64,000 bases of DNA, taken from assembly GCA_037951165.1 (NCBI GenBank), contig JBBDHG010000053.1, forward strand, positions 244,501-308,500, written 5' to 3'. The position numbers were made by a program, and so were the translations under genes. The stretch comes from Lophius americanus (lineage: Eukaryota; Chordata; Actinopteri; Lophiiformes; Lophiidae). Below are positions 1-11,548 of the stretch, in pieces. Position 1 is the first letter of the stretch. Every line of letters starts with the position of its first letter. The notes beneath the pieces were generated by a model, which saw only the letters and a list, made by a program, of their open reading frames with translations, ran no database searches and was not told the DNA's origin.

Positions 1-582
1 GCCCGCGGGCCTTTCCGTTGTCTCACCAAGTATTCTCTGCTAGAGAAAACATCTGCCAAAAGAAAAAAAAACTCAAATGCAGCTCTAGCAAGTAGACATG
101 TGTTCTAGTCCCCTCAACACCTCTTTATCGCTCAGCATTAGGTGGATTTACAGGGATGTGGGTTTTCAGAATAAAAGCACGTGATGAGTTAAATTAAAAA
201 TGGTTAATTGGATATTCATTTAACTTACTATAATACAATTCTCTAACAATTATGCATCATTATTATACATCTATCCAACATTTAAAAATCTGTTGTCCTC
301 CTGCAGTACCACAATCTACCCCTAGGTGCATGTGAGAAACACTAGTGTGAAAGTGATAAAAAGCATTACAGGCTATCGAGGTAGATAATTATTTTTCCCA
401 TTTTCTCTTAAAATTATCAAGTTATTATGGAAGCTAAGCATTTTAAAAACTAACTTTTGCAGTGTTGCAAGTGTCATAAAAAAAATTCATTAATACCTGA
501 TGCATAGATCTGGTGACCCTAATTTATTTTATTTCCTTAGACCACTTGAGCCCACCGCTGCTTTTAATGACTTGCTGCTTAC

Positions 583-2111
583 CTAGTTCTTTCACCATCC
601 TGAGTTTTGTTCTACGGGGCAGCTTCACGGTTATACGAGTCGTTCTACAAGTCACCAACGGGGACGACACTCGTCGTGACAACACTGGATTCTCGCAGAC
701 AGCCATTCCGGTCATGTTCTTCTGTAGCATAGTGTCGTAGTAATGCAGTTTCAAAGGCAGGAAACTACTTCCATCTCCAGTCTGGGGATGGAAATAAATG
801 ACATGGCAGACCTGGCCGTTTATACTGAATAGTGCACTTTCAACAGTCTTAATGGTCTAAATATTAAAGAGGTAAGACTTTCTTCAGCAGACGGGGTATA
901 AGATAGTTTTATCGGGAAAAATTTTAGATGAATACATAGATTAATTTTCAAACATGCTTTAACTCCACCACCCTTACTACGCCTATGCTGATAAGTAACA
1001 AGCTTTATAGTTCAGACAAAAAAAAGATATTTACCTCAACTGTTGTGAGGCATCCAGTGTCAAACTTCACCAGCAGCCACCAATTAAAGATACGAAGTGA
1101 ACTGTAACACCCGTCAGGCAGCAGCAACAACTGCGTCCCATCTGTGGGAAGACATTATATAGATCTCACACTTCTGACTATTCCTTTTCGACAATCATGA
1201 ACATGTTGGTGAATGAATCAAACATACCCTCCAGACTTAGATTTGAGTAGCGAGTGAGTAAAATACGCAGGTAAAGGGTTCCATTATTGCAGCGATAGAG
1301 CGGCCAATCAAAATCTTCCGACTCTGGACTCTTTCCCCTCACTGGAAATGAAGAAAACTCAACAATTACTCTAGAGGTTAAAGGGCAAGATTTGAAATAT
1401 ACTAATGTGTCCTCTTTGTGATATGAGACAGTCAGAAACCCAAACCCCATCAGGAGTCTCTAGTAATTGAGTAATTTGATTGATCATAATCCAACTACTT
1501 CAAAGTGTTAGTGTCCACCAACTATAAACTGTATTTTATAGTTGTATCCCATGTATCATAAATACAACATTAAAGAGTTTCCATTGGGGATAAAATATTG
1601 AACACAAACATCAATCCAAAAATGTAGAGGGAACACATAATAGCCAAAATAAGGAAATTCAAATATTCTCTTTCAAATGAATGTTCATGAACCCATTAAT
1701 AAATATAAGGGATGGCAGAAATTGGTAGGGAATAAGATTCAAAAGGCGAAGAATAATTGTGCATTACATAAAATGAACCTGGTATTACATTTTAGGATTA
1801 AACTAGAAAACTGAATATATTGGCAAGAAATGAAAGTTTTGATTACATTAACGTAAATACAGTATCACTGATTTATAAATAAAGTCCATTTTTCAAACCA
1901 TAAAATTCTTACCTTTGAGGAATCTCCAAATCGATGTGAGGAAGCTCCGCTCGATCGGTTCTCCAGACGCCGACACCAACACCGTTTCTCGGCCGTCAGA
2001 AGACTCCTCCTGGCCGGACAGACGTCTGTGAGTGCGCCGGTGGCTGTCTACGTAGTTGAGCTGGGCTAGCGTCAATCCAATCCAAACCCAAACCATCAGA
2101 AGAGACGCCAT
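583..2111 (-). CDS. Unidentified secreted or membrane protein, 5' part (4 exons; continues off left edge)
   Basis: Four exons join in frame with GT-AG borders: 2111-1913, 1341-1228, 1141-1035 and 856-583, giving about 231 residues. The chosen start at 2111 begins MASLLMVWVWIGLTLAQ, a typical signal peptide; an in-frame upstream Met at 2153 would put charged residues ahead of it. The mature part has six cysteines (about 84, 116, 135, 157, 194, 210) and three N-glycosylation sequons (about N86, N100, N187), as expected of a protein passing through the ER. The spacing PDGC ... FDTGC and the later VTCRTTRITVKLP segment loosely resemble ZP-N modules of egg-coat proteins, but I do not recognise the family and this is only a hint. 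The last visible exon ends in a good donor (CTAG|GTAAGC), so the gene must continue to the left. It is divergent from dhrs12. Confidence 0.6.
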
Positions 2112-2117
2112 TGTAAA

Positions 2118-2254
2118 ACTTCCGGTACGCTCAGCTTCTCTCTGCCGCCACAAGAGACTGACTGAAGTTGGCGATGGAGTAGAAGTTTCCCACGCGCGTT
2201 TTTATATTGGTTAATTAGAGCTAAATAATGAACAGCTGCTGAGGTCACGTGGGA
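2118..2254 (-). promoter_or_regulatory. Probable proximal promoter of the left-hand gene
   Basis: Just upstream of the minus-strand start at 2111 there is an ETS-type ACTTCCGG near 2118-2126 and an E-box GGTCACGTGGG at about 2243-2253. No clear TATA box was found in the expected place. The assignment rests on motif matches and position only. Confidence 0.3.
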
Positions 2255-2280
2255 AGGAGCTGTTGTGTCTGTGGCTGAAG

Positions 2281-2305
2281 GTAATAATAATAATAATAAT
2301 AATAC
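2281..2305. repeat. (TAA)n microsatellite
   Basis: About eight uninterrupted trinucleotide units, read directly from the sequence. Confidence 0.9.
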
Positions 2306-2439
2306 ATTTAATTTATAATGCACTTTACATTTGGATCAAATCTCAAAGTGCTACGAAGTAAAAGCAGATAAACTAAGTGTTGTCCATGATTAAGATTGTT
2401 TAAATCTCAAAATTCAGGCTTTTAGTTAAGACCTTTTAA

Positions 2440-3183
2440 CCCTTTTACGGTTTTCACTTTTGGGTATCCTTCGGGTCAAATTGACCCGGGACATATTTGG
2501 GGTTTTAAAAAAAAAATCTGAAATAAAAGTTTAGTTCATAAACCATTAAAATATATTGTCTTTATCTCAATTTCAAACAATAAAGATAACATATATGTTC
2601 AATGATTGCAATAAGCTCTACTAGAACTAGAACTAGGTTATAATTGATGTTAAAAATCCACTATACTCAAGACCAGGGTGTCATAAATCATGCTGGGGGT
2701 CGTCTTCATCAGTGGGGATGAAGACCATTCAATCTGTCCAATCTTAGACCAATATGTCTGTGGGGATCTTCCACAATCTGGCTTTTGGTGCTGATCCAGT
2801 GACGGCCTGTGTTGCTCCTTTTGGTGTATATTCCGATTGAAGGCCATGTTCAAAATCACTTTCAGAATCAGAATACTCTTATATCTATTCATATGTGTGT
2901 AATTATGGGTGTGTGTATATCTGTGCGTAGATTTATGTGTGGGCATGTTTTTGTGTGTCTCTGTATGGGGGTCAAACTGACCCGAGGACCCTATGAAGGA
3001 TGTAAATGTGTGAGGTATACTAGCGTGTGTGCTCAATTATTTTTTGGGGGGTTTGTACATGTTTATCACAGAAAATAATATAAAGGCCATTTAGTTTCAG
3101 GTAGAAAGAAATGTATACTTGTACCATTTTTCTTTTTGAAAATATTTGAAACGGGTCAATTTGACCCAAATACTATACAAGGG
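2440..3183. mobile_element. Non-autonomous piggyBac-like element, 744 bp
   Basis: The element is flanked on both sides by TTAA (2436-2439 and 3184-3187), the piggyBac target site, and its termini read CCCTTTTACGG... and ...ATACAAGGG. Both subterminal regions carry the palindrome GGGTCAAATTGACCC (about 2473-2487 and 3153-3167), and a variant lies inside near 2969-2983. On the minus strand an open stretch ending near 2650 contains a WSKIGQIEWSSSP segment that could be a remnant of a piggyBac-type transposase, but there is no complete transposase. The interior also has TG-rich low-complexity sequence. TTAA duplication with CCC/GGG ends is characteristic of piggyBac elements; that this copy moves only in trans is an inference. 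Confidence 0.75.
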
Positions 3184-3525
3184 TTAATCTCATAATAACG
3201 GTTTTTATATTTTTATCTCATTATTAGGATTTTAATCTTGTAGTTTTGACTTTTTATGTCACAATCAAGACTTTGTATCCCAGAGTTATTGGCTATCTAA
3301 AACAAACAAATATATGGATATCAATTAGAAATTCTTAGGGTATTTTGATGAAATAATACCTTATAAAACCAGTGTGATCCAATATGGGCATAAATTTATG
3401 TTTGTAAAGTAATTCCACCTTTTGAGTCTTCCTGGATTCCTGAACAAAGACACCGAGTAAAGAAACGTCAACTGAAATCTACTATTTGCGAGTTTATATT
3501 CCATTCAATAACAGTCAAAAGATAT

Positions 3526-3635
3526 TGTCAGAAGTGGGATTCGAACCCACGCCTCCATTCGGAGACCAGAAGTCCCATGTACAGGAAGGTTTGTCACCTT
3601 GAGTCTGGCGCCTTAGACCGCTCGGCCATCCTGAC
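3526..3635 (-). tRNA. trnL-CAA: tRNA-Leu (anticodon CAA), with intron
   Basis: Read on the minus strand, the gene starts GTCAGGATGGCCGAGCGGTC and ends with the TTC-arm GGGTTCGAATCCC and the acceptor TGACA. The anticodon loop CTCAAG gives anticodon CAA. An intron of about 26 nt (roughly 3597-3572) follows the anticodon loop, as is usual for animal tRNA-Leu(CAA); the spliced length is about 84 nt with a class II long variable arm. A Pol III terminator TTTT follows at about 3516-3519. A and B box promoters are intact. Confidence 0.95.
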
Positions 3636-4249
3636 AACCACGCTTACACTTCTGCAAGAACGCTCTTTCACTTCTGACAACCAGTATTTACAGAAAATAA
3701 CTCACTGACTCGAAAGAAAACAACAGGGCAGAGGGTTAAAACGTTGTATGAGCTAAATAAGGTTCATAATTAAAAACAAGCGGGATTTAATATGCCTGTT
3801 TAAGTTCATTTCCTGCCAGAGTTCATACGTCACTACAGCACGGCTTTGACCGTTTACGTCTCCAGGCTGGATCTAACTGTAACAACAGTTTGATGTGGGA
3901 GTAAGTCCATTATTGGGCTTGTAAATTTAAAGAAATTGCAAACAAACACAGATTAAAATTAAAGAGAAATCTATGTATAGTTTATAACACATTCCGTGAG
4001 CTGCCGTATCATACGTGTACTTGACTTAGTGCTACTAGCGGCTAGTGCAGTGTGTTGCAGACGTCAGGGGCGTTCCTGTGTAGCCTATTGCTTTGTTGAT
4101 TGGCTTATAGAATACATGAACCGTCTAATGAATTCTCATTGGTTTATTTATACACTGGAACGACTACTTGGGATTCTGATTGGTTTAAACACCAATGTTG
4201 TCTTCTTGAAGTTCGCCTCTTTCATCCTGGGAGGAAGAGGGTGAGAAAT

Positions 4250-4275
4250 ATAATAATAATAATAATAATAATAAT
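4250..4275. repeat. (AAT)n microsatellite
   Basis: Uninterrupted trinucleotide array read directly from the sequence. Confidence 0.85.
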
Positions 4276-4384
4276 ACACGCTACCTTTGACTTCTTAATG
4301 TTTTAATATTTGACATTCATATCTTCTATCTAAAACTTAATTGAAATTTTTAACTTTTCATATTTTTACCTCCAATGGCACTTC

Positions 4385-4690
4385 TTATACTAGATAGACA
4401 AAAATAGAAAACTAGATAGACAGAATAGAAAACTTAATAGACAAATATAGAACACTAAATAATAAGATGCATTACTAAATAGAAATAATGGAATACTGAT
4501 ACGCAAAATAAAGAATAGACCAAATAGAATGCTAAATAGACAAATAGAATACTAAATAAACAAATAAAATTCTAAATAGATACAAATAGAATACTAATAT
4601 ACGAAATGGAATCCTATGTAGACAAAACAGCTTCTAAATTGGAAAAAAATAGAGCACTAATAGACAAAACACAATACTAACAGAAGAAAT
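4385..4690. repeat. Degenerate AT-rich tandem repeat, unit about 20 bp
   Basis: The motif ACTAAATAGACAAATAGAAT recurs about a dozen times with substitutions and small indels, so it is an old minisatellite. No coding potential was seen. Confidence 0.7.
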
Positions 4691-4918
4691 ATAATGACTT
4701 CTATCTTCTCTATCTTATCCCAGTAATATAAATAATATAGCTAATGAGCCATGCCATCTAGCATGCAAACAAAGTTCAACATACCACTAGCACTAGATAC
4801 CAATGCTAACACTTTAGCATTAATGTAAACGTTTAAACAGCCGTACTTGGCAAAATCAGCGCAGCATATGTGACATCAGGATTCGACAAATGATTTTTCT
4901 TTCATTACCAAAAAATAT

Positions 4919-5028
4919 TGTCAGAAGTGGGATTCGAACCCACGCCTCCATTCGGAGACCAGAAGTCCCATGCTGAGGAAGGTTTATCACCTTGAGTCTG
5001 GCGCCTTAGACCACTCGGCCATCCTGAC
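4919..5028 (-). tRNA. trnL-CAA: tRNA-Leu (anticodon CAA), with intron, second copy
   Basis: This is nearly identical to the copy at 3526-3635 and on the same strand. Exon parts are about 5028-4991 and 4964-4919, with a 26-nt intron between them that differs at several positions (TGATAAACC versus TGACAAACC), while the mature tRNA differs at only one D-loop position (GAGTGG versus GAGCGG). A Pol III terminator TTTTTT lies at about 4910-4915. The pair looks like a local duplication under selection on the mature tRNA. Confidence 0.95.
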
Positions 5029-5225
5029 AACTGTACCGTTGTTTACGAACCAAAATCATTATAAACTTTATATGTGACATCAGGATTTATATGTTATTTT
5101 TGGTAAGTGTTAATTTGACCATTTTTGACTCATTTGAGTTTGTTTATTATATAAAACGTGTCCTTAAACTGAAACCTTAAACTGCAAGACTACTCTACAG
5201 CTTTAAAAGTTAAAGCCTTTTACGT

Positions 5226-5330
5226 CCACAGGGGGCGCTATGAACCTTCAAATCACTTCCGGGATAGTCACGTGACTGCTACTACATAACACTACAATTA
5301 CTGCATAACATCATCGAGAGTATATAACAC
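5226..5330 (+). promoter_or_regulatory. dhrs12 proximal promoter elements
   Basis: Upstream of the dhrs12 start there is, in order, a CTCF-like core CCACAGGGGGCGCT (5226-5239, partial match), an ETS site ACTTCCGG (5255-5262), a perfect palindromic E-box GTCACGTGAC (5267-5276), which is the consensus of USF/TFEB-type bHLH-ZIP sites, and a TATA-like TATATAA (5321-5327) about 130 bp before the ATG. These are motif matches only. Confidence 0.4.
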
Positions 5331-5455
5331 CTCCGATATAAAATACTGAATAACAGCAGCAGTGATTTCGCCAACACCAACCCGCTCAACTGGAACAAGT
5401 TTGCGTTAAATTAATAAGATAAAATTAAATTAAAAAGTACATTTTCGTGGTCCAA

Positions 5456-8400
5456 ATGTCGATCTACAGGAACGCTGTTTGGTTCGTGAAGGGAATGCAG
5501 GAGTATACAAAGTAAGTTGACATTTATCATATCTATTGAAAGGAAGACACGTCTGCCAAATCTTAAGCATTTTTATGATTTGTGCTGCATTCACGTACCC
5601 CTCCATATGTCGTAACATTAAACCTGACAACATCTTATAGACGGTTACTGGTTAGTTTGCTGTGGTTAATCACACTATTCTGTATGTAAAAGTATATATA
5701 GTATATATAGTGTATATCCTTGATCAAACTTGGGCGTTTCTAGAAAATAAAGCTTTACAGGGGCACAGAACTCATTACTCTAATCAATATTTGGTTCTTG
5801 CTTCTGAATTCGTCACGCAATGCTTTCATCAAACTAGCACACTACACTGATCAGACATAAGTAGTGAGTCTTAGGAAGGATAATTGGTGACATGGTCATA
5901 GGTCAACATAAGGCTTACTTATGCTTATGAGGAGCAAAGGTTAGCCCGTGTCGTCTGGTCCCACATAAAGAGCTGCTGGAACAGAAATTGCTGACAAAAG
6001 TATTGCTGGATCCCATAGAAGGATGTTAGAACACCCATCTCTGTACCCCAGATCGATTTTGGTGGCAAAAGGAGGGCTTACACAATATTATACATGTGGT
6101 TTTAATGTTATGGCTGACCAATTTATCATTGTCACTGTTATACAGCAGTGGTTCTGTGGCTGTGCAAAAGGATTTTTCCCAACCGGGGGCCATGAAAGGG
6201 TCACATTCTACACAGAGAGGGTCAAATATTTATTCACGTCAACCTCTCTGGATGTTCAGCTTTAAGACTTGAATTGAAAATCCTCAACAAATTATCAGAA
6301 ATGTGATAAAACCAAATGCGAAGAATTTGGAATGAAATTCTAAAGGCTAGTCAAATAACTTACTTGTTTTATCTGCTTTAAGGGCGACTTAGATAATGCA
6401 AAATATATGCAATTGAATAAGCTGAGATTATATAGCAGAAGACTTAAAGGCTCCTGCCTAATATTGCGCAGTCCCAAAGTGAAGCTGCATTGCTTTGACT
6501 TTCATAATTGTACAAATAAAAGGCAAGAATGAATTTACCCACTGCCAAATATAGCTTGTTGAAACACAAATGTGAGATGTTAGGTGGGAATATAGGAGAT
6601 TAATAGTGGGACACGTTCCATAATAAAGTGGGTCCAGCAACACCCCTGGCTGCAACTTACTTTAAAAAAACAAAACCGCATAGTATTTAGCACATTAAGA
6701 TCTCCCAGAGCTCAAGACACATGAGTCACATCCTGATTACTAACAACTGGTTTTGTCTGACTAAAGCTGCACATCCTAAAATATTCATTCTGGTTGATCT
6801 TTACAGATGCGGCTATGAAGTGGCGGCAAAGCATTTTGTTGCAGCAGACCTGGATGTGAACCTGAGTGGGAGGTCCTACATGATAACTGGAGCCAACAGT
6901 GGGATAGGAAAGGCCACAGCTCAGGAAATAGCAAACAGAGGTGAGTGTTTGGATACGGACGGTTAACAAAGAGGCTTCTTCTCTTTTCTCCGTCTCCATT
7001 TTGGAATTGGTACAGAGACCACAGAGGAAGAATTGTTTGACTGGTGAGTCAGAGCTACAAAGTGTGACACCACCATCCAGTACTTGCCCCTGGTTCAGGC
7101 TCACAACCCTTCTCATTGTGCAAAAGTAAAACTCTGAGTCTCTACACTCACATCAACATCTGCTTCAAGGTTAATCTTGAAAGAAAATCGTGAAACTTGC
7201 CTCTTTAGTCTGGTTATTTATCAGAATCTTATATTTATTAAACCTCTCTTCCCTATTTTCTGTTTTTTTTCTCAGTGTTTGCCTCATACTTGGTTTTCCG
7301 TTGGATTAACATCATATATTTCTTCGGCCTTTTTGTGAATTGCCAGTAAAACTCTTGATTCACCAGTTACCTTTGATCCATTGATGGGCCCCTCCCTCTA
7401 CATAACAGTCCGGTGCTGATAAGAACTGCGGAGAGAGGTCACACCTTTGAGGTGATGTAAGTGACTGCAGGCTCGTCTTCTGACAACTGTGACGTGTGTT
7501 ACGTGTGCAGGAGGAACCGTTCACATGGTGTGTCGAAACAAGGGTCGAGCAGACGCCGCCAAAAACGAGATCGTGGAACGGAGTAAAAATGAGGTAAGAA
7601 ATGTGTGAGATTCCTGATTAGTCCTGTTGCCTGGGGGTGACGCTATATCGAAGATCAGACGATAGGAGGTGTCATTGCCGAAGCCAATTAGTGAATTTTG
7701 TGTGTTTAAAAAAAGAACTTAAGCTAAGCGAGGAGCCCCTCCATCCCTGACAGCTGTAACACATTACGTGACGTTCATTTGAGTTTGTTTTGACGCTTTT
7801 GTCCAAAGCAATTCACTTAAAATACATAAACATGACCTAGAATGCACGAGGGGATCGTCATCAGTATAAAAAGCAGCTAAAGAACTCTGACGGTTTGGAT
7901 TGTTTCAATGTGTGTGTTATCATGCTTTCCAAACCTGTTCTGATCCAGATTGGAACTCAGTGAGCCAAAAAACATCCGCTGAGGCAGCTCAGTTTCCCCA
8001 TTATGTCATCGCGCCTAAACAACAATCGTCTAAGGGTGGTTTCTCCCTCATTACTCCAGGCTTTTCTTTCTTTTTTGCCTTAATGTGACACAAATGTGAT
8101 TTGTGTCACATTAAGGCACAAACAAGGTTTGTTTTGTTTTGGGTTTTTTTCATGTTTTTTTGTAAATGGAAAAATCAAATTCTTTCAGATGGGATTTGAA
8201 ACACGTTAATTTTTGCCTATAAGCATACTTTGAGTTTTTATTGTTATTTATGTATAGACATTTTAGCCATTTCCAAATATTTTCTGGTTTTCCAGCATCT
8301 ATTGCCCTCAGAAGCTGTATGAACGGGTTTCTGTCTGGCGTGTGGATGTGAATTTAAATTTTTCAAATTTCAAATTCTGTCCTATTTACGATTATTAATG

Positions 8401-11400
8401 TTTCCTTTTTATTCCCAGAATGTTCACGTTCACATCGTTGACATGTCCAGTGCCAGACAGGTGTGGGAGTTCGCCCAGAGCTTCTCACAAAACAACAGCG
8501 TTCATGTTCTGGTATGAGCAGACATAGCGTATGTGGGTTCATCAGTAACACGCTTACTGGTTTATGGAGGAACTGAATCACCTCGTTTATCTGCTCACCA
8601 GATAAACAACGCAGGCTGTATGGTCAACCAGAGAGAGCTGACTGAGGAGGGTCTGGAGAAGAACTTTGCCACAAACACACTCGGTGAGATCATCTGAAAT
8701 CATATTCCAATGGCTGAGGGCATTTTGAGAGTCTATTTTCTTAATTTAAAAAATCTTTGCTACTTGACTGAACAGTAATTTGATCCGGCGTTAGCATTTA
8801 TATGCTAAATAGTAAGGGGGCCACGGAAGGAGCCCTGGGGAACCCCAAAGGAAATAAAATATGAAAATAAATCCTTTTTCCAATTTTTTTTTCTTCATGG
8901 AGACATTAAAGGGTTATTATTTGATTTTTTTTTTATATATATATATATTTCACTTCAAATACTTGTTTTGATACTTTTTTTCCAATAATCTCCCAACCTC
9001 TTTCTGATTCAGGATCGCACATTTTGTGTCCGTTTAGGTCCTTGACGTGAAAAACATGAGGTGCCCCCTCACTAAACAGAGAGTGCAGATAATGTTGGTG
9101 AAATGTGCCTTTATTCTCAGGTACTTATATCCTCACCGCGGCGTTGATACCTGCTCTGAAGAAGGTTGAAGACTCGAGAGTGGTGGGTTGATATTTAAAC
9201 CAAAGAAAACCGTCCAATAGAAAAATATAATGAATCTTTATTTTGTACGTATTTTAAAGTGAATGAAAGTAAGTTTTATGCTTTATTAAATATTAAACAC
9301 ATTTGCTCCTGTGTGTGTTTCTAGGTTACCGTGTCGTCAGGCGGCATGCTCACACAGAAGCTCAATGTGGACGACCTCCAGTTTGAGAAGGGGACGTTTG
9401 ACGGCACCATGGTCTACGCTCAAAACAAAGTACAGCAAACTGCTGCAGGAAGACGGCGCTGAGCAGAAACCACGTCTGTGTTCTACTGAAGGTTTTTTTA
9501 TGATTGTTTGTTTCCACTCTGACAGAGACAGCAGGTGATTCTGACAGAGAGGTGGGCCGCTCAGCACAAAGAGATCCACTTCTCCTCCATGCACCCTGGC
9601 TGGGCAGACACTCCGGGTAAACAGCAGTCAAGAAAACATGTCTGAGCTGAAAAGGTTATAAAGCCGGGCTGCAGAGAAGAGTTCAGTCTGTTATGAGCTG
9701 AGTTCAAACCCAAACATTCAGTCACAGCCGACATAGAACCCACTTTGTTCAAGGTTGAAGGCCAGAGAGGGAAATGACTTTCTTATGGCTCAGTTAATCC
9801 TCTGACAAGGTCAGGTTCTGGTCCAATTTGTCTGCAGGATTACTGAAAAGCTACTGGCAGGATTTTCATGAAACTTGGTGGAGCTGAGTAGCGAGGCCTC
9901 AGAAAAAGCAAAACAAACGCTACATTAGGGCAGAGATGAATAAAAAGGTGGACACGCAAATTTTCCGAATGAATTTGGGATTTTGCAGCTTTTCGGTCAA
10001 GCAAGGTAGACCGTGAATGAAGAGAGAGAGTGGCATTAAAAACAACAACAACGCACAAAAATTTCCTCGCAGTCGTGAATTAACTGGTAATAATCTTTTA
10101 ATTTCATTTTAGTGCAGGATTCTGTGATGATCCTCACATGAATTATTTAGTCCACCGAAACGTCAACCAATCCATTATCATCCGCTCCGGTTTTTCTGTT
10201 TCACTGTATAAAGGGATAATAAATAAGATGATAAATTATTCCTAACAGTTCTTCTTTTATATAATTGGAAACAAACAGTCAAACAAAATCAATTCTTTGT
10301 ATGTAGTTGTACCTGTTTGTTTGTTTTTTACCTTCTTTACATCTGTGTTCTCTAAGAATAAACCTGTTTTTAAGGATTTTAGCCCCTGATCAACAACAAC
10401 AGTCGACAGGAAAAAGTTCTGTGATTTCATTTCTATGTGTTTCTGTCCGCAGCCGTCCAGACGTCCATGCCCTCGTTCCACGCCAAGATGCAGTCCAGAC
10501 TGAGGACAGAGGTCATGGGGGCCGACACGGTGGTGTGGCTCGCTGCGTCTGCAGCCGCCATTAAGCAGCCCAGCGGACTCTTCTTCCAGGGTGAGAAACG
10601 AATCACAACCTTATTCTATTCTTTCTGCCATCACAACAATCAACATCAATACGAATATACACACAACGTGACGTTTCCTTCAGAGTCGACGACTCTTTAT
10701 AACTTTACAACATTATTCTCCGAGAATAACTGCTCCGTATCCCTGAGCTCGCACAAAACTGCTGAGCCGTGTTATTCCGCATGTATTTTCTTATTAAACA
10801 ATAAAAGAACATTATTTACGTTCACATTTATTAGCTTCTAGTCAATTGTCTGAGAAATCTGTGCTGGAGTGCTGCTCCTCAAGATACTTCTAAATGTCGA
10901 TCTATAGATTAAATGTAACATCTTTGATGGGACTCGGTATTGTTTTTGTATATGAAAATAAACATTTTATCCTCTAAAGTAAATAGTAAGAAGTTAAGAT
11001 GTCTTATTTCTACATTTTGGAGAAGATCAAAGTGGCATGAATTAGAAATATTCAAAGAAAGTATGTTATATTAGTCATAAAGTATCTTAGTTTTATTCAG
11101 AATCCTTCAGGACTTCAAAAGAATCAAAATTCAGTTTGTAAGACTTTTCTATTATATACATTTTCAATTACAAATGCATTATCATATTATCCTTATTAAG
11201 AGGATGTGATCGTGACATCATGACTTCCAGAATCGGCCCTCAGAATTTAAAACAATCACTTTTCTTTCCTTCAGTTTGTTTCTTGTTGTTTTATACCTCC
11301 ATGTCATTTCTTCCAGATCGTAAACCGGTGGCGACGCACCTCCCGCTGGCTTACTCCAGGTCCACTCCGCAGGAGGAGGAGAAGCTCCTGACGGCGCTGG

Positions 11401-11429
11401 AGGAGTTCGCCCTCAAGTTCAAACCTTGA
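5456..11429 (+). CDS. dhrs12: Dehydrogenase/reductase SDR family member 12
   Basis: Ten exons join in frame: 5456-5511, 6807-6940, 7511-7593, 8419-8511, 8602-8683, 9121-9182, 9325-9429, 9526-9616, 10453-10590, 11317-11429. The product is 318 aa, against about 317 in human, and aligns along its whole length with human DHRS12 as I remember it. It is an SDR Rossmann-fold protein: the cofactor loop TGANSGIG is at about 46-53, NNAG at about 124-127, catalytic Ser in VSSGG at about 174-175, and the YAQNK motif supplies Tyr201 and Lys205, so the active site is intact. The physiological substrate is not established. The start MSIYRNAVWFVKG matches the family N-terminus. AATAAA at 11549-11554 with a GT-rich stretch after it is the likely poly(A) signal. 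The gene converges on wdfy2. Confidence 0.95.
5845..6121. mobile_element. Degenerate Tc1/mariner-like remnant (family A)
   Basis: It begins ACTGATCAGACATAA and ends GTGGTTTTAATGTTATGGC, the inverted-repeat signature shared by seven copies in this window (called family A here). Interior pieces such as GCCCGTGTCGTCTGGTCCCAC and ATTGCTGACAAA match the other copies. It lies in dhrs12 intron 1 and has no intact transposase. Confidence 0.7.
8076..8118. repeat. Perfect 20-bp inverted repeat with 3-nt loop (dhrs12 intron 3)
   Basis: The arm TGCCTTAATGTGACACAAAT is followed by GTG and then its exact reverse complement. It can form a 20-bp hairpin in DNA or RNA. Confidence 0.95.
9825..9995. repeat. 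Interspersed repeat fragment (family B)
   Basis: The sequence GTCTGCAGGATTACTGAAAA and the following ATTTTCATGAAACTTGG segment match a widespread fish repeat as I remember it. Related sequence is found near 32110 (plus) and 17900 (minus). It is intronic in dhrs12. Confidence 0.5.
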
Positions 11430-11548
11430 TATCTCTGTTATAATGAAGAAAAAAGCACCGCCTACTAATTATTATTCATGTTCACACAATTATGGTATTT
11501 TTTTCTAAACATTTCTCACGGATTCTTGAATGAAAATGCACTTCTATC

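Larger units (their letters stand above)
3636..4918. other. Spacer between the two tRNA-Leu genes
   Basis: No gene is supported here. The stretch holds an (ATA)n microsatellite near 4250-4275 and a degenerate A-rich tandem repeat at about 4385-4690. Open frames at 3996-4306 are short, have no recognisable motif and were not called. Confidence 0.5.

Noticed and set aside
2650..3036. 128-codon minus-strand open frame as a gene
   Set aside because: It lies inside the piggyBac-like element and is mostly His/Thr low-complexity; at best a transposase scrap.
3996..4306. Overlapping plus-strand open frames of 82 and 68 codons
   Set aside because: No motif or splice support, and the end runs into an (AAT)n microsatellite.
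8076..8118. Hairpin as a microRNA precursor
   Set aside because: A 3-nt loop and perfect 20-bp stem do not fit Drosha/Dicer precursors; kept as an inverted repeat.
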